A stretch of DNA of 64,000 bases, taken from positions 1 through 64,000 of the forward strand of contig LGRX02033432.1 of the NCBI GenBank assembly GCA_001247695.2. Reading direction: 5' to 3'. The notes beneath the pieces were generated by a model. The model had not been told where the DNA came from, did not search any database, and saw nothing but the letters and a program-made list of their open reading frames with translations. Shown one piece after another: positions 1-11,744 of this stretch. The DNA is from Cymbomonas tetramitiformis. Lineage: Eukaryota > Chlorophyta > Pyramimonadophyceae > Pyramimonadales > Pyramimonadaceae. Both the position numbers and the translations under genes were made by a program. Every line of letters begins with the position of its first letter. Position 1 is the stretch's first letter.

Positions 1-111
1 CGCCAGCGTCCTATGGAATCGGTAAGAATTAGCAAGTATTTTCTTTCAATCAGCCAGCAATTCTCTTAAAAGTCCAATGATAAACACTTAAAAAGGCGAC
101 ATTTTCAAAAT

Positions 112-1092
112 TGACAAAATATTGCACTGGACTGATCACCACATCTGGTATAATCTGTGATATATAAGTCACTAGAGAAAGCATTGCAATCAGCACAATG
201 CTGTCTAGACTCACAAAGATGAGTAATATGTATTCTCAGATGTAATAATAGAGGCACAATGTGACCTACGCTAAAATCGCGTATGCTCGGGCACTGTATT
301 GTGACCTGCGCTAAGATCGTGTATGCATGAACACAACATGACTCGTGCCAATGACGTGGACATATTTTTTGCCACGACATCACATCTGAAATCAATGAAT
401 CACTCAGAGAGAAGGTGTTGACATCAGAATACCACTCTTAAGGGTTCGCTTGGAAGCGATATGATATATGATATATAGCGAGGCTATTATGGAACGTTAA
501 TAGCTCACGCAGCGTCTGTGTGGATATGAGTGCAGTGCTTCTTCAGAAGTGACTGCTGTAGCCCAACGCTACCTCATTTTACGCAATGCCCCGCATCTCA
601 TAGATGCCACCACAATTGGGTTGTGAACCCAAGGCATTGGTTGAACAATCAGTATCGGCTGAACGAATAAGCCATATGATACTCGCATGCTTGTTCAGAA
701 CATGCTAGAAGCGAAGATGAGTTTTCTCCGAACACTTTCGGTTCTTCAAGACTTCATCTTGCTTTGTCATCTCGATGCCACAACCTGGCCTCTCGATGAC
801 AGGTGTCACTCAAGGTGAGTGAATGACAAATGGTATGACTGTACATGTCATAGTCGACCGTACTGACGACTGTCATAAATGTATGACGCGACTCGACCTG
901 TACAGTCATGATCGACCATACTGTCGACTGTCATAATAATATATGACACGACCGACTGTCATAATAATATATGACACGACCGACTGTCATAATAATATAT
1001 GACATGACATGACATGACATGGTATGACATGTATGACAGGTATGACACGTATGACATGTATGACACATATGTCATCGGTCATAACCCTGACA
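112..1092 (+). repeat. LTR-like repeat family A, copy 1
   Basis: This block begins TGACAAAATATTGC and ends CATAACCCTGACA. It is repeated at 7264-8197 with only a few substitutions (for example near 747 and 887 here) plus a different number of short TGACA-containing units near the right end. The matching stops abruptly at both borders, as expected of long terminal repeats with TG...CA ends. It contains two imperfect 40-bp repeats (about 255-340), a predicted three-way-junction fold at 584-639 and a second long hairpin at about 714-763. A minus-strand open frame of about 96 codons lies inside, but I do not regard it as coding. Orientation of the parent element is not known. Confidence 0.7.
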
Positions 1093-4000
1093 GATCTCCC
1101 CTCTTAAGAGAGTTGTGTCCTCACAACGGGCATACCTTTGTATATGTCTTTGATGTCTTTGTTGTTGTTGTTTCTTGCTGGTACCAGTCTTCTTACACCG
1201 ATTTGAGGCGTCCCTCATGGTGTTTTTAGGTTGTTGGGGGGAACTGAGTCCACTTTAGTCCCTCACCTTAGGCATTTAGCCATACAGTCCTTAGGATGTA
1301 GCCCACCTTTTCGGAAATCGTATCGTTGAGTGACGCTCCAAGGTTCAATGAAGAGCGTTTTCGCGATACAATCCTACGCTGGATTACTGATTGATCCACA
1401 CGTTATCATGTATGTGCTAGACGATTCAAAGCATCCGAAGTCTACGTTACGGATTATTTGCGCTAGCCGTCGTCGCCTTTGCGCGATCGATGATCCCACG
1501 ATTATAACGAATTATATTCGAACGATTCTCGGCCTAATATAGTGCACCCAACTCTTCCTCCCCTCCTTAAGCTACTTTGGAGGATCCTAGGCGGTGATGG
1601 GGAGCCCGATTTCGATAATAAACGAACAAAGGGGCTTGTTTTAATGCAAACGGAGCGGCTCTGCTTAACGGAATTGGACTTATAATCCTTTACCGGTCTG
1701 CTCAACTCCTCAATATTTTTGTCCAGTACGCACGCTTTGACGAACATCTATCGCGATGAGTGAGAATGGATTCGCCACGTACTAATGTGAAATTTATTTA
1801 GTTATGTTTGTCAAGCACAACTTAGGATCACAACTCCGTCTACCTCAGTCGATGTCTCCGGTAGTTTCGGATGACTGGCCAAGAATCCGATGACAAACCA
1901 CGGTTTTGGCAAAGGTAGCATTTAGCAGTTTTTATTTATCCACAGATATGATATCTCGCATGTGTGCGTATCTGTGCAAGGGTATGATTTATACAAGGCT
2001 CACTACACCTTAGCAAGGAAGGATCAATTCCTGCTCCTGTCATATCAATTTGATGCAGGGTAAAAATGTTAGGGATATAACCCTGCAGTTCTCGGGTTGC
2101 AGCCCATTGCACCGAAGATGCATCGCAGTTCTTGGGATGCAGCCCTGCAGTTCTTGGGATGCAGCCCTGATATATTTATACGACCGATGAATGAAAACCT
2201 CTTGGGTACATGTTTTCACGGCCTGATTATTTTTAGGTCGGCATTTATTGGCAAAAGTCATTGGCTATCAGCTTTTGACTCAGAAGCCACAATGTTATAG
2301 AAGCTGCGACCTATTGTGATCATATGCGGCAGTTATGCCTTCAGCATACGTAAACAATATGATTATGTGGAACTTATAATCCCACTTAAGTTGCATCATG
2401 ATATATTTATCAGGTGTTAACAAGTGTTCAGGATTTGATAAGGGGTTGACGCCCCACAAGCCAAAGGTCACTGTCTCATAAGGCTCGCCTCAAGTGTGCG
2501 GCTTTGAGGATTAGTGTCCTGGCGAGGCACAGTCATGATGCTTCCTAGTCCATAATGGAACTGGAAACGAGAATGCTCAAGATATCCGAAGACAGGAAGG
2601 CTTTTGGTTGGCCAGAGTTACTGTCAAGATGCTTAACCTTGATGGGGTTGCATTCGGATACAAACTGTGCAACCATGCATGTGACTTATGCATTGATGTA
2701 TGACTTTGATGAATTGTCTCTTGTCATGAACCTGGAAGGAATGACGGGCAATTAGCTAGAGTGGCTGATTTACTCACTCGGCTTTGCTGTTTATGGAATT
2801 CGATGTCTGATGGCACAACTGGCAATCTTTTGCTCAGATGCTTTCCTAAGACATTGGCAACAACTTGTGTGCCAGCTTCTTTAGATTTGGGGAGAAACTA
2901 CGGATAATCAATTCATCAATCAAAACACATGTATCAAGGTTGATTCAACGAATCTTTCAACTCTTGAATTTCGACAATCAGCATCTCAGGCTGTTGACGT
3001 CAAAGTGATGGTCGTAAGCTTACAATATAGCTTATTCACATTTGAAAAACCATCGTTCTCCTATGTCAATGCCCTTCATATACTATGATAGAGCCGGAGA
3101 AATATGCATCTATGATTTCTTCATAATGAACTTTATGTGTCAATAAGTCAAATAAGACTTCATTTGATGTTTCAATCGGCATGATGTACCGTGTCATCAA
3201 CTTTATGGCTGCTATGCACAGATGCTGGAACTTTTGATAAGATTTTTAATTTTCCAAGCAAATCACAATAATGTAAGGTGTGGCAGCTGTATGTAAATGA
3301 ATGAATCTATACTCTTCCTTCCCCTCGCAAAAATGAGAGATGTATCAAACCAATCAGATGGTGATGGAGGATGTTATTCAATCATTATGTTATGTGAATA
3401 AGACTGAGATTCTTATCGAATGCTTTAGAGGCAACAATGTCAATCTGAACATTGATTCTCTCTACGTCATATTGGCAATATGCCTGACGTTTTTGAATGT
3501 GGCAAATGCCAGATGATGTCAAATGCAGTTGTTGGGTTGCAGCCCACATACATTTGTCAATTCAAGGTCACTATAGTGTGCCCGACTTAGACAATGTTCT
3601 GGAAAATGATTGTCATGATGAACAAAGAAATTAGTGATGGAGAGTTACCGAAGTTTAACTTTGGTATCGAAGCTAATGGAGAGTCAATCAAGAAGTGTCT
3701 TAATGACGACAACTTACTACGAGTTGTATTTTCGTAGTTGATGGATGGCTGACATGTCATTTCGTTATGAATAGAACATGGCATTGCCTAGTGATATGTG
3801 TATATTCTTCAGCACATGATCACTTATCTCAATGGTGCCCATTTATTTTTGGGCAGACACTATTCAGAGACTTGTTATGATAAAGAAATATGAATGATGA
3901 ATGTGTCATTTCAATCCGATAGAATTGTGACTTGTTTTATGACTATAAAATTTCTGTCACTTTCCAGAATGAGGATGAACTGTGCTTGGACTGACCGTAT

Positions 4001-4312
4001 GCACATTGCAGGTTTTCCAAGACTTCGTGGCCTAATGGATGAGGCAACAAATTTCTATACATTCCCGAATGAGCTTTCAAAGAGTCTTTATTCCTCAATG
4101 AAGCATGCTTGTATTATGTGACAAAATGATATGAAATTTCAAATATGATGTCAATCTATATGTGGATGGCTTATACCATTGTATGCTATTCCACAAATAA
4201 ATAGTGATGTCAGAATAAAACTTTGGACAATTGCAACTTAGTACAAATTTGAGTGCATTCAAGTCCACTAAAATGTTCAGAATCTGAATCTAATGTACTT
4301 TTCTAGCTAAAG

Positions 4313-4519
4313 CTACCATTGACTGTCCAACATCCACTCTGGACATTGTTTCTTACGTCTTTTGGCATCACGCTCAGCGTTTTTCTTATTCTGCAAGCGC
4401 CTCTTTGCTACTTTTTCATCCGGAACGTTGTACCGGCTACGAAACTTGCTGGTAACTTCTTCTTCTGAGCTTTCTTCATCCAAAAGCAAAACTGGCTTCA
4501 ACTTGTCTTGTTCTTTCAT
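4313..4519 (-). CDS. Small charged hypothetical ORF
   Basis: A 68-codon ATG-initiated frame on the minus strand codes for a short, very charged peptide: an acidic stretch (EESSEEE) near residues 16-22, followed by a basic KKNAERDAKRRKK stretch near residues 45-57. I do not recognise it. It stands alone inside the non-coding interior between the family A repeats, has no visible neighbour of related function, and could be an exon remnant or a chance frame. The composition (acidic block then a nuclear-localisation-like basic block) is the only reason to list it. Confidence 0.2.
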   Translation of the reverse strand: MKEQDKLKPVLLLDEESSEEEVTSKFRSRYNVPDEKVAKRRLQNKKNAERDAKRRKKQCPEWMLDSQW

Positions 4520-5615
4520 CTAGGACGAATCACACAGAGATGCAGCAGACCTGCAGCATGAGAAGAAAATAAACAGCAAGAAAGTTATTATGCAAAATCA
4601 CCACTGAAGGAGATGACTTTCATCATAGGATGGTATATTGGTTGTTTCATATGACACATAGAAGATATGAATAATTCGAAGAGAATTTTGGGATAAACAT
4701 CCTGGATTGGCTGTGCTAGATTGCTCTATGCCCAAGAATGACCGAAGAGATTACTTGCCATTTTTCAGCCATATAGCGTGGAGGCTGCTTAACAACGGTT
4801 GGGTCATAAGCTAAATAGCTATGCAGCTATGTCGGAGGCTGAATAGCCATGATTCTGTCTTTTATGATGAATAGACCTCTGAGAAATGGTGTCTAAAAAA
4901 TTCAATTGACAACAACTCAACCTTTTGGTATGGTGTAGAGCTGATGATCTTTGTTGCACTTTAATTGTTTAATGTGCACTAATGAAATGTCTCGTGATAT
5001 ATAATCTCACAGAATAGGCATTGCTCAATGGCGATATGATCAGATATGTAATGATCAATGAAGACAAGATGGTTGGTATGGCTCATTCAGTAGGCATAAT
5101 TACCTCAAAAAGATGCCAATACACGGATACATATCAAGACATAAGGGCAATAGGTTTATTGTATAACCTTTAAGGTAGCTAGCATTTATGCTGCATTGAT
5201 CAGCTCAGTGGCTTTGACCTTTCTAGATGTTGTACTCAGGCTGTAGCCTGCATATTGCATTGAGTACTCTTGACACCTTTAATGATACTATCAGATGATA
5301 TGTATGAAATATCAAAAATGGTTGCCCTTTTCAATGATCATCGGTGGCAGAGGCCATAGTGCTTGCACCGTGTCAATATACAATTCTAGTCTGGATATAT
5401 GCTAGACTGGATGTATATAATGTCTAGGTCTTCAAAATCAAGCTCATATGAATGTCATGGTTGATGTATGTGTCAACTTTCATGGAGTTCTGCATGGTTT
5501 GACTGTATATAGTCAGGCTTACCAAAACAAAAACGATGATGCAACTTATATTGTTTTATTTTATTATTTGTCTTTATTATTTATTTGGTTTTTAGTTGTA
5601 TTTTTAGCTTACCAT

Positions 5616-6557
5616 CTTCCCCCCTCAAGGAAGTGTACTGCTAGGCGGTTGTCAAGCGCCGTTTAAATACAACAGAGGTCCGACCTCTATGTGATGACGT
5701 GGAAGCTTTCTATGAAGCTGTATAGCAGTTCTCGGGTTGCAGCCCATCGGAGGAAGTATATATATAGCCAAAAACGGCCAAAATGGGTAAAATCCGTTTG
5801 CGATAGATTTGAAAATTGAAAATCGGACCCTATTTTATTTGATAATATGATTTTATACCTATTGAGGTATGAGAAAATCATAATGACACATGTCATATCT
5901 CGTGTAACACCCTAGATATTAGGTGTGTAATATATAGGGGTAAACATATTGGTTGTAACACTAAATCGGTCAAAATGCTGTACGTGTAATCTTTTGCAAA
6001 TTCGGGATTGATTTTTTTTGCTATAATGGATATTTATCTATCAAATAACAATCCCTGAAAGACATAGCACGTGTAACACCCTGTAACACCCTAATATTTG
6101 AATGTGTGTGTGAGGGGTATAACGTACCCTCTGAAAATCACCTAACATTCACTTAGGTATTGAATGCAGTTTTGCTTAAAAATCTTGGCAAAATCGTTAT
6201 ACTGCTTATTTTTTTTACCTGTATTAGGGTTACTGACATCAAGTAACACCCTAAACACTGTATTGGGTAATAGGGCCACTGTAACCACACATGCCCTAAA
6301 ATGCCGCCATTATTTGGAAAAACTTCGTTTTTTTGGCATTATTATATCATGCTAAATCATCATAGACATGATAATACAATGGGCAACAACCCTAAAACTG
6401 TAGGGCAACAACCCAAAAACTGCAGGGCTACAACCCAAGGACTGTAGGGCTGCAACCCTAAAACTGTAACAGCTGATTCCTATATGGAATGCATGCTGAA
6501 TGAGGTATTGGCAATTGACAACTGCCACTGTATCACACACTTCCTCAAGGGGGGAAG
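5616..6557. repeat. Dispersed repeat with 20-bp inverted ends
   Basis: The block starts with CTTCCCCCCTCAAGGAAGTG and ends with a near-exact inverted copy at 6538-6557. Its middle (5755-5945) holds a conserved run (AACGGCCAAAATGGGTAAAATC followed by a GTAACACCCTA stretch) that recurs at about 59240-59430 and at the right edge of the window (63945-64000). Its right part is a run of 'gggctacaaccc' type short repeats, also found at 59687-59755 before another inverted terminus at about 59821-59840. It is therefore a dispersed mobile repeat. Whether it is an LTR of the Ty3-like family to the right or a separate inverted-repeat element is unclear. Confidence 0.5.
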
Positions 6558-7263
6558 AAGGTGGATAGGATTCACATATATCCGTTTCATATTCCGATCT
6601 GGTGATTTCTGATGGATTGCTTTTGATAAAATCACTGCATCCACAAATAACGTTGAAATCTGTACAACGTTAAATCCACCATCACTAATAAAGTGTAAAC
6701 TCAGATGGGAAACTATATTCCAATGACTATAAGTTGACTTTTGCTCAGCATTTACATTCTCGAGTAAGTTTGAAATGCTTAATATATACATAACATATAA
6801 CCTGATACCATGCTTAATTGCATTTCCTGGATCAGAAGATGATAGTTATATAATGTATATATATATATATATCCCACCTGATGCACTTTGGCACTATAGC
6901 CGTACATAAGAGTGGGAAGGACAAGTGCATCGCTGTAAGACTGGTTGATATAGTCCCAGTGTTGAAGGCAGAATTTGGCACCCGAATAACAGCTGATAAC
7001 TGTTGGTGACCACCATGTAAGACCTTCCAAGCGTAACTCCTTTGTCCTGAGATGCAAGTGAATTGTTCATAATATGTTGACATCACATAAGATCATTCTG
7101 ATAAAAACCCTATTTATTCACATGAGATGTCGTCACTACAATGACATGGGTTTTTGAATCGTCGAAATAAGTACAACTCCGATGAATTCATTAGTACAGA
7201 ATAAGCTGTTGGGATTATTCCTCCGGCTGGATTGCAATCATTCACAATCCCTGTACATTCCGG

Positions 7264-8197
7264 TGACAAAATATTGCACTGGACTGATCACCACATCTGG
7301 TATAATCTGTGATATATAAGTCACTAGAGAAAGCATTGCAATCAGCACAATGCTGTCTAGACTCACAAAGATGAGTAATATGTATTCTCAGATGTAATAA
7401 TAGAGGCACAATGTGACCTACGCTAAAATCGCGTATGCTCGGGCACTGTATTGTGACCTGCGCTAAGATCGTGTATGCATGAACACAACATGACTCGTGC
7501 CAATGACGTGGACATATTTTTTGCCACGACATCACATCTGAAATCAATGAATCACTCAGAGAGAAGGTGTTGACATCAGAATACCACTCTTAAGGGTTCG
7601 CTTGGAAGCGATATGATATATGATATATAGCGAGGCTATTATGGAACGTTAATAGCTCACGCAGCGTCTGTGTGGATATGAGTGCAGTGCTTCTTCAGAA
7701 GTGACTGCTGTAGCCCAACGCTACCTCATTTTACGCAATGCCCCGCATCTCATAGATGCCACCACAATTGGGTTGTGAACCCAAGGCATTGGTTGAACAA
7801 TCAGTATCGGCTGAACGAATAAGCCATATGATACTCGCATGCTTGTTCAGAACATGCTAGAAGCGAAGATGAGTTTTCTCCGAACACTTTCAGTTCTTCA
7901 AGACTTCATCTTGCTTTGTCATCTCGATGCCACAACCTGGCCTCTCGATGACAGGTGTCACTCAAGGTGAGTGAATGACAAATGGTATGACTGTACATGT
8001 CATAGTCGACCGTACTGACGACTGTTATAAATGTATGACGCGACTCGACCTGTACAGTCATGATCGACCATACTGTCGACTGTCATAATAATATATGACA
8101 CGACCGACTGTCATAATAATATATGACATGACATGACATGACACGTATGACACGTATGACATGTATGACACATATGTCATCGGTCATAACCCTGACA
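7264..8197 (+). repeat. LTR-like repeat family A, copy 2
   Basis: This is the second copy of the 112-1092 repeat, identical over almost its whole length. It has one fewer unit of a 28-bp ATATATGACACGACCGACTG repeat and fewer TGACA units near its right end. The fold described for copy 1 is at 7736-7791 here. The near identity of the copies points to a recent insertion or recent exchange between copies. Confidence 0.7.
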
Positions 8198-8676
8198 ACC
8201 TCACCCCGTGGGGATGAGGTGTCACCAGGCAAAGAGGCAGAAGCACTGCAGGGTCTAGGAGCCGCACACCGGCTCGGGCAATCCGGCATGTGCCATCCCA
8301 AAGTGTTTGCAAGTCCAATGCCAAGGCTAAACTAAAGACTCAGTTCCCTCGAGGGTCATCACACACCGAGCGGGCATGGAGAAGGGTCATTGCTGAGATG
8401 TGCTCTGTTGTTCTAATCTTGTTTCGCCGCCGACCAGGATGCCGTAGCTGAACCCTGAAAAGGCGGGACCCACGGAACCGTGCGGAGAGCCGGCCAAGCG
8501 GTGTCACCGTCGTCCACGGAGGTATCAGGCATGGGCTCCGGCTCGGCACGATCGACCAAGGGGCGGAAAGGGAACGCAGCCGGGTCATCGTCGTCCACGG
8601 CCGCATGCTGCAGTGAGGGCGAGCCATGGCCCGCCGGGGCATTGGGGGTAGCCGCAGGCGGTGCACCACCGGTGGG

Positions 8677-9560
8677 TTGGCCTGAACAAGAATTTTGAAA
8701 AATTTTATTCAAAATTTAGGTCAAATTTCAGCCCAAAAAAATGTCAAAATTTTGAAAAATATAGGGGGTCCGTAGGGAAAATATCCACCCCCGTCTGCAA
8801 TCTTTAAAGTTGGACTCCCATCGATCGATATTTTTCGAAAATTTGTCGAAAAATCTGACAGTACGAGTACAAAGACGGTAGAGACGGTGTCGGTTGTCGA
8901 TGTCGATGTCGCCGCCCTTCCTTTCGTTCACATTTACAATATTATTCTTTGACAGTGAGACGCAAGACGCAGCCAACATCAACAGCGAACGGGGGGGAAT
9001 CATCATCACCATGCTCGTCGAAGACTATTCTTCAGCTTCATATGCAATATTTTCCGAATCTGATATATCTGAGCTCGAGCTCAACACCAACACGACAACT
9101 CTCCGCCCAGTACACCTAGACCTGGGACGTGACGATGACGACTTGTCGGAGGACAACGACGACCGCGAACCGAGTCGCTTGGAGGCAGCGTATGCACGCA
9201 CGCGAGCACAACCCCTAACAAACGCCTTCGACCAGTTGAAGCGAAAAAGGAGCTCCCAACAGCATGCGGATAGCGAGCTGCCGCAGCAGCCGGCTTTAGC
9301 AGCGCACGAGCGAGAAAGGGCACCTGTGAAGAAACCCCCCTCTGGAAAGAAGCGTGCAGGAGGGGGTGTACGCATCACGAAGGAGCCGAAGCCTCCGCGC
9401 CTCCGCGCCGCCCTCAGCAGCTCTACGGCTCCGAAAAAAGGGGGGAATTTTCATCAAAATTTAGGCGTCCTGAAAAAAAGGGCAAACAAATATAGGTTCG
9501 ACCCCGAAAAATGGGTCAAAAGTTTTTAGGTGATTTCAAAAGAATTCTTGTTCAGGCCAA
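8677..9560. mobile_element. Class II element, 8-bp target duplication
   Basis: The element is bounded by inverted repeats TTGGCCTGAACAAGAATT (left) and its complement (right), and by an exact 8-bp direct duplication CCGGTGGG at 8669-8676 and 9561-9568. The 884-bp length and 8-bp duplication are compatible with the hAT, P or Merlin type of cut-and-paste transposon. The end sequence does not match the usual hAT consensus, so I leave the superfamily open. It carries one reading frame (8900-9529) that is not a recognisable transposase, so the element is probably non-autonomous. Confidence 0.8.
8900..9529 (+). CDS. Hypothetical protein inside 8-bp-duplication element
   Basis: A roughly 209-codon frame begins at one of two neighbouring ATGs (8900 or 8906) and ends just inside the right terminal repeat. 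The product has a hydrophobic start (residues about 5-16), an acidic Asp/Glu-rich middle (LGRDDDDLSEDNDD) and a basic Lys/Arg/Pro-rich C-terminal third ending in KYRFDPEKWVKSF. No catalytic motif is visible. The acidic-then-basic pattern would suit a DNA- or chromatin-binding accessory protein, but that is a guess from composition. It fills most of the element, so it is either the element's own gene or captured sequence. Confidence 0.4.
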   Translation: MSMSPPFLSFTFTILFFDSETQDAANINSERGGIIITMLVEDYSSASYAIFSESDISELELNTNTTTLRPVHLDLGRDDDDLSEDNDDREPSRLEAAYARTRAQPLTNAFDQLKRKRSSQQHADSELPQQPALAAHERERAPVKKPPSGKKRAGGGVRITKEPKPPRLRAALSSSTAPKKGGNFHQNLGVLKKRANKYRFDPEKWVKSF

Positions 9561-9799
9561 CCGGTGGGCCGAGCCCAGGCAGAAAACGTAGGGCGCACCG
9601 GCGCCGTCGGCGCGTCAGACGGTGCCATGGAAGGCGCAAATGACGCGATGCACGAGAAAGGGCACACCCCCTTTGTGGTGTTGAGGTGGCCATCGGTGAC
9701 GCCCCAAAGGCGGAAGCATGTGATGCACGGGTGGCCGACCCCCTCCCACACCAAGTAGCGGACGCGGGGGTTCTGGGGCGGCTTCCCGCCTTACATTCT

Positions 9800-9945
9800 G
9801 GGGAAATCAGAAGACGCGTGTTCTGAACGTCTTCTGAGACGTCTTCTGGACGTCTTCTGGCGGGTCCAGGAGACGTCTTCTGGACGTCTTCTGGGGTCCA
9901 GAAGACATCCAGAAGACATCCAGAAGACGTCTTCGGCGCGTCTTC
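9800..9945. repeat. Short tandem repeat of GTCTTC/GAAGAC motif
   Basis: About a dozen copies of an 11-12 bp unit (ACGTCTTCTGG and its complement CCAGAAGACAT) are packed here in both orientations, so the block can fold on itself. Similar sequence (TTCTGGGTTCCAGAAG) resumes at 11041 after the element at 9964-11040, showing that the repeat was the insertion target. No coding content is seen. Confidence 0.7.
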
Positions 9946-9963
9946 TAATGTCTACCATCTTCT

Positions 9964-11040
9964 TGGCTACTATCCAAATTCATGGTCCTCCCACAAGGAC
10001 CAACGCGCGATGACTATTATGAGTGCCACATGGATCTTTGAGGCGTATACGTGCTTTTGGCATCATATTTATGAGCCAATTGAATAATTTCCCCTACAGG
10101 ATCGTCCATGCGTGTGCTAGAGGGGCGTGCTTAAAGGGTGCGCTTTTGATATGTTTTTTTATCGAAATCCGGTCGAAAAAAAGATGGTCCTCCCACAAGG
10201 ACCATAGTCTTTAAGCGTCCTAGCGGTTGCATGGTGCGCGGTGTTGGCCGCTCATGGTCGCACACCTTGAGTTTATGACCAAATATGAAAACTTAGTTGG
10301 ATAGTCCACACTCTAGTCGCCATCTGAGCTCTCGTTTACCGTGGCGGGTGATCACTCCCGAGTGAAATAAGGAGTTTGTGATTTTTGCACTTCTAATTTT
10401 CACTTCGCGTCAAGCTAGCGAGTGCACATCGCTCACATACTTGCCCATATGGCTTATGTTAAGCTTTCAAAAAATCATTTTATGGATATACTTCAAAAGT
10501 TTAAGCACCATACGCTCCTACCACACTGTGAATGCACTCTAGCGGGCATCGTGGATAATGGGTCATGTTTGCACCGATTATCCCATTCCGGCTAAAAAAA
10601 CGACTAAAAAGGTGTACGGTTGTTAATAAGCATTGGAGATGGCCAATATATGCACTCCAACATGACGTATGACCCAAATATGATGGGGACATGTGTATAA
10701 GATCGATATGATCGCATGGACGCAGGTGTAGCCTGCACATACTATTCCCAAAAAATTTAGAAGATATCGTATCTTTTTGTGCCTTTTTGAATTTTCAAAA
10801 AAATGCAATTTGAAAAAGTTGAGGGTGCTTGTCGCAAATGCGAACGCCGTGGATATATTGGGTGGATCCAGGCCGGACCAAGCATCGAAGTAATTAATAT
10901 ATGTCCCATTGATACTAAAAATCATTGGGCGCGCCTTCTAGATCCGAACCAATGCCCAATTAAATTCTTGCAACATTAGTCCTTGTGGGAGGACCATAAT
11001 CGATTGTGGTCCTCCCACAAGGACCATGGGATAGTAGCCA
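9964..11040. mobile_element. Terminal-inverted-repeat element, ~1.08 kb
   Basis: The left end TGGCTACTATCC and right end GGATAGTAGCCA are inverted copies. Just inside each lies the palindromic sequence GGTCCTCCCACAAGGACC, present once at the left end, again internally at 10186-10203, and twice near the right end (10979-11027). A possible 4-bp target duplication TTCT flanks the element (9960-9963 and 11041-11044). No long open reading frame is present, so it is probably a non-autonomous MITE-like element. Superfamily not assigned. Confidence 0.6.
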
Positions 11041-11157
11041 TTCTGGGTTCCAGAAGCCGTCCGGAAGACCTTCGCATCTGGAAAATGGCGAGGCGATCCG
11101 GGATCGTTCTTTTCGTGATCCGGAACGGGATCGATCCCGGGAGGGGAGTTTCTTACG

Positions 11158-11345
11158 GGATCGATCCTGGAACGCTCCAGGTACGGGAACGATCCTGGAA
11201 CGCTGCAGGTACGGGAACGATCCTGGAACGTTCCAGGTACGGGAACGATCCTGGAACGCTGCAGGTACGGGAACGATTTTGGAACGCTCCAGGTACAGGA
11301 ACGATCCTGGAACGCTCCAAGTACTGGAACGATCCTGAATCGATG
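11158..11345. repeat. 28-bp minisatellite
   Basis: Six to seven units of a 28-bp repeat (core GATCCTGGAACGCTCCAGGT) run here; starts at 11163, 11191 and 11219 show the period. Each unit contains a small palindrome (CTGGAACGTTCCAG type). Open frames on both strands across it reflect the repeat, not a gene. Confidence 0.8.
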
Positions 11346-11744
11346 GGGGGACACTCATGATAAGTCCAAGGGTCGGTTCAAGCATTCAAGGCAAGTACCA
11401 TGAACCGCACATTTAAAAAAAGGTAGACTTTCACAAGGCTAGAAAGCAGGAGGCAAATTCAAAAAAAAATCAACAAATCCACAAAAATAGATACACCTTT
11501 GAGTACACAAGCTACTTCATTTGTCTTTCAGTCTTTCAAGTCAGGATATATCAGTCTTTCAAGCTTGGGCCATTGGCCATCTGGCTTCTAGAGTTTTCTT
11601 TCCCTTTTCTTCTATTGCTCGTGCTGATTTGTTTGTCTTATCATCCACATTTTTTTTCTTTTTGGGAAGGTGGTGCTTACTTGCTGGTCTCCGAGTAGCG
11701 CATGCACGTCCATGTTTTGAGTTGCCATCCTGAGGAACGAATCG

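Larger units (their letters stand above)
1093..7263. other. Interior between family A repeats, no recognisable gene
   Basis: This 6.2 kb, AT-rich stretch separates the two near-identical family A repeats, so it may be the interior of a non-autonomous LTR element. No gag, protease, RT, integrase or transposase motif was found. Direct repeats of a 'gcagttcttgggatgcagcc' type motif occur near 2087-2170 and recur in inverted sense near 6380-6470 and 59690-59755. One dispersed repeat is nested at 5616-6557. No primer-binding site is obvious next to either repeat, and the outer flanks (before 112 and after 8197) show no matching target duplication. Confidence 0.5.
8413..9754 (-). pseudogene. Minus-strand ORF split by transposon at 8677-9560
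   Basis: Reading leftward from an ATG at 9754, an open frame of about 65 codons reaches the right target duplication (9561-9568). The frame that continues from the left duplication (8669-8676) to 8413 is in the same phase relative to the duplicated 8 bp, giving roughly 150 codons if the inserted 884 bp are ignored. The N-terminal part has Cys/His residues (HPCITCF...DGH...KGVC) that could be a degenerate zinc knuckle; the rest is rich in Ala, Pro and Asp. I cannot name it. GC-rich composition resembles the gag-like frames at 51.7-55.7 kb, so a retrotransposon gag remnant is plausible. Confidence 0.35.

Noticed and set aside
105..395. 96-codon minus-strand frame, present also at 7242-7547
   Set aside because: It is the same sequence in two nearly identical repeat copies, so its persistence reflects copy identity, not selection; no motif, and part extends beyond the repeat by chance.
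584..763. Hammerhead-type ribozyme in repeat family A
   Set aside because: The three-way junction lacks the CUGAUGA and GAAA core; structure is supported but not this ribozyme class.
10938..11385. Overlapping frames of 110-141 codons on both strands
   Set aside because: All arise from the 28-bp minisatellite and show only repeat-derived peptides.
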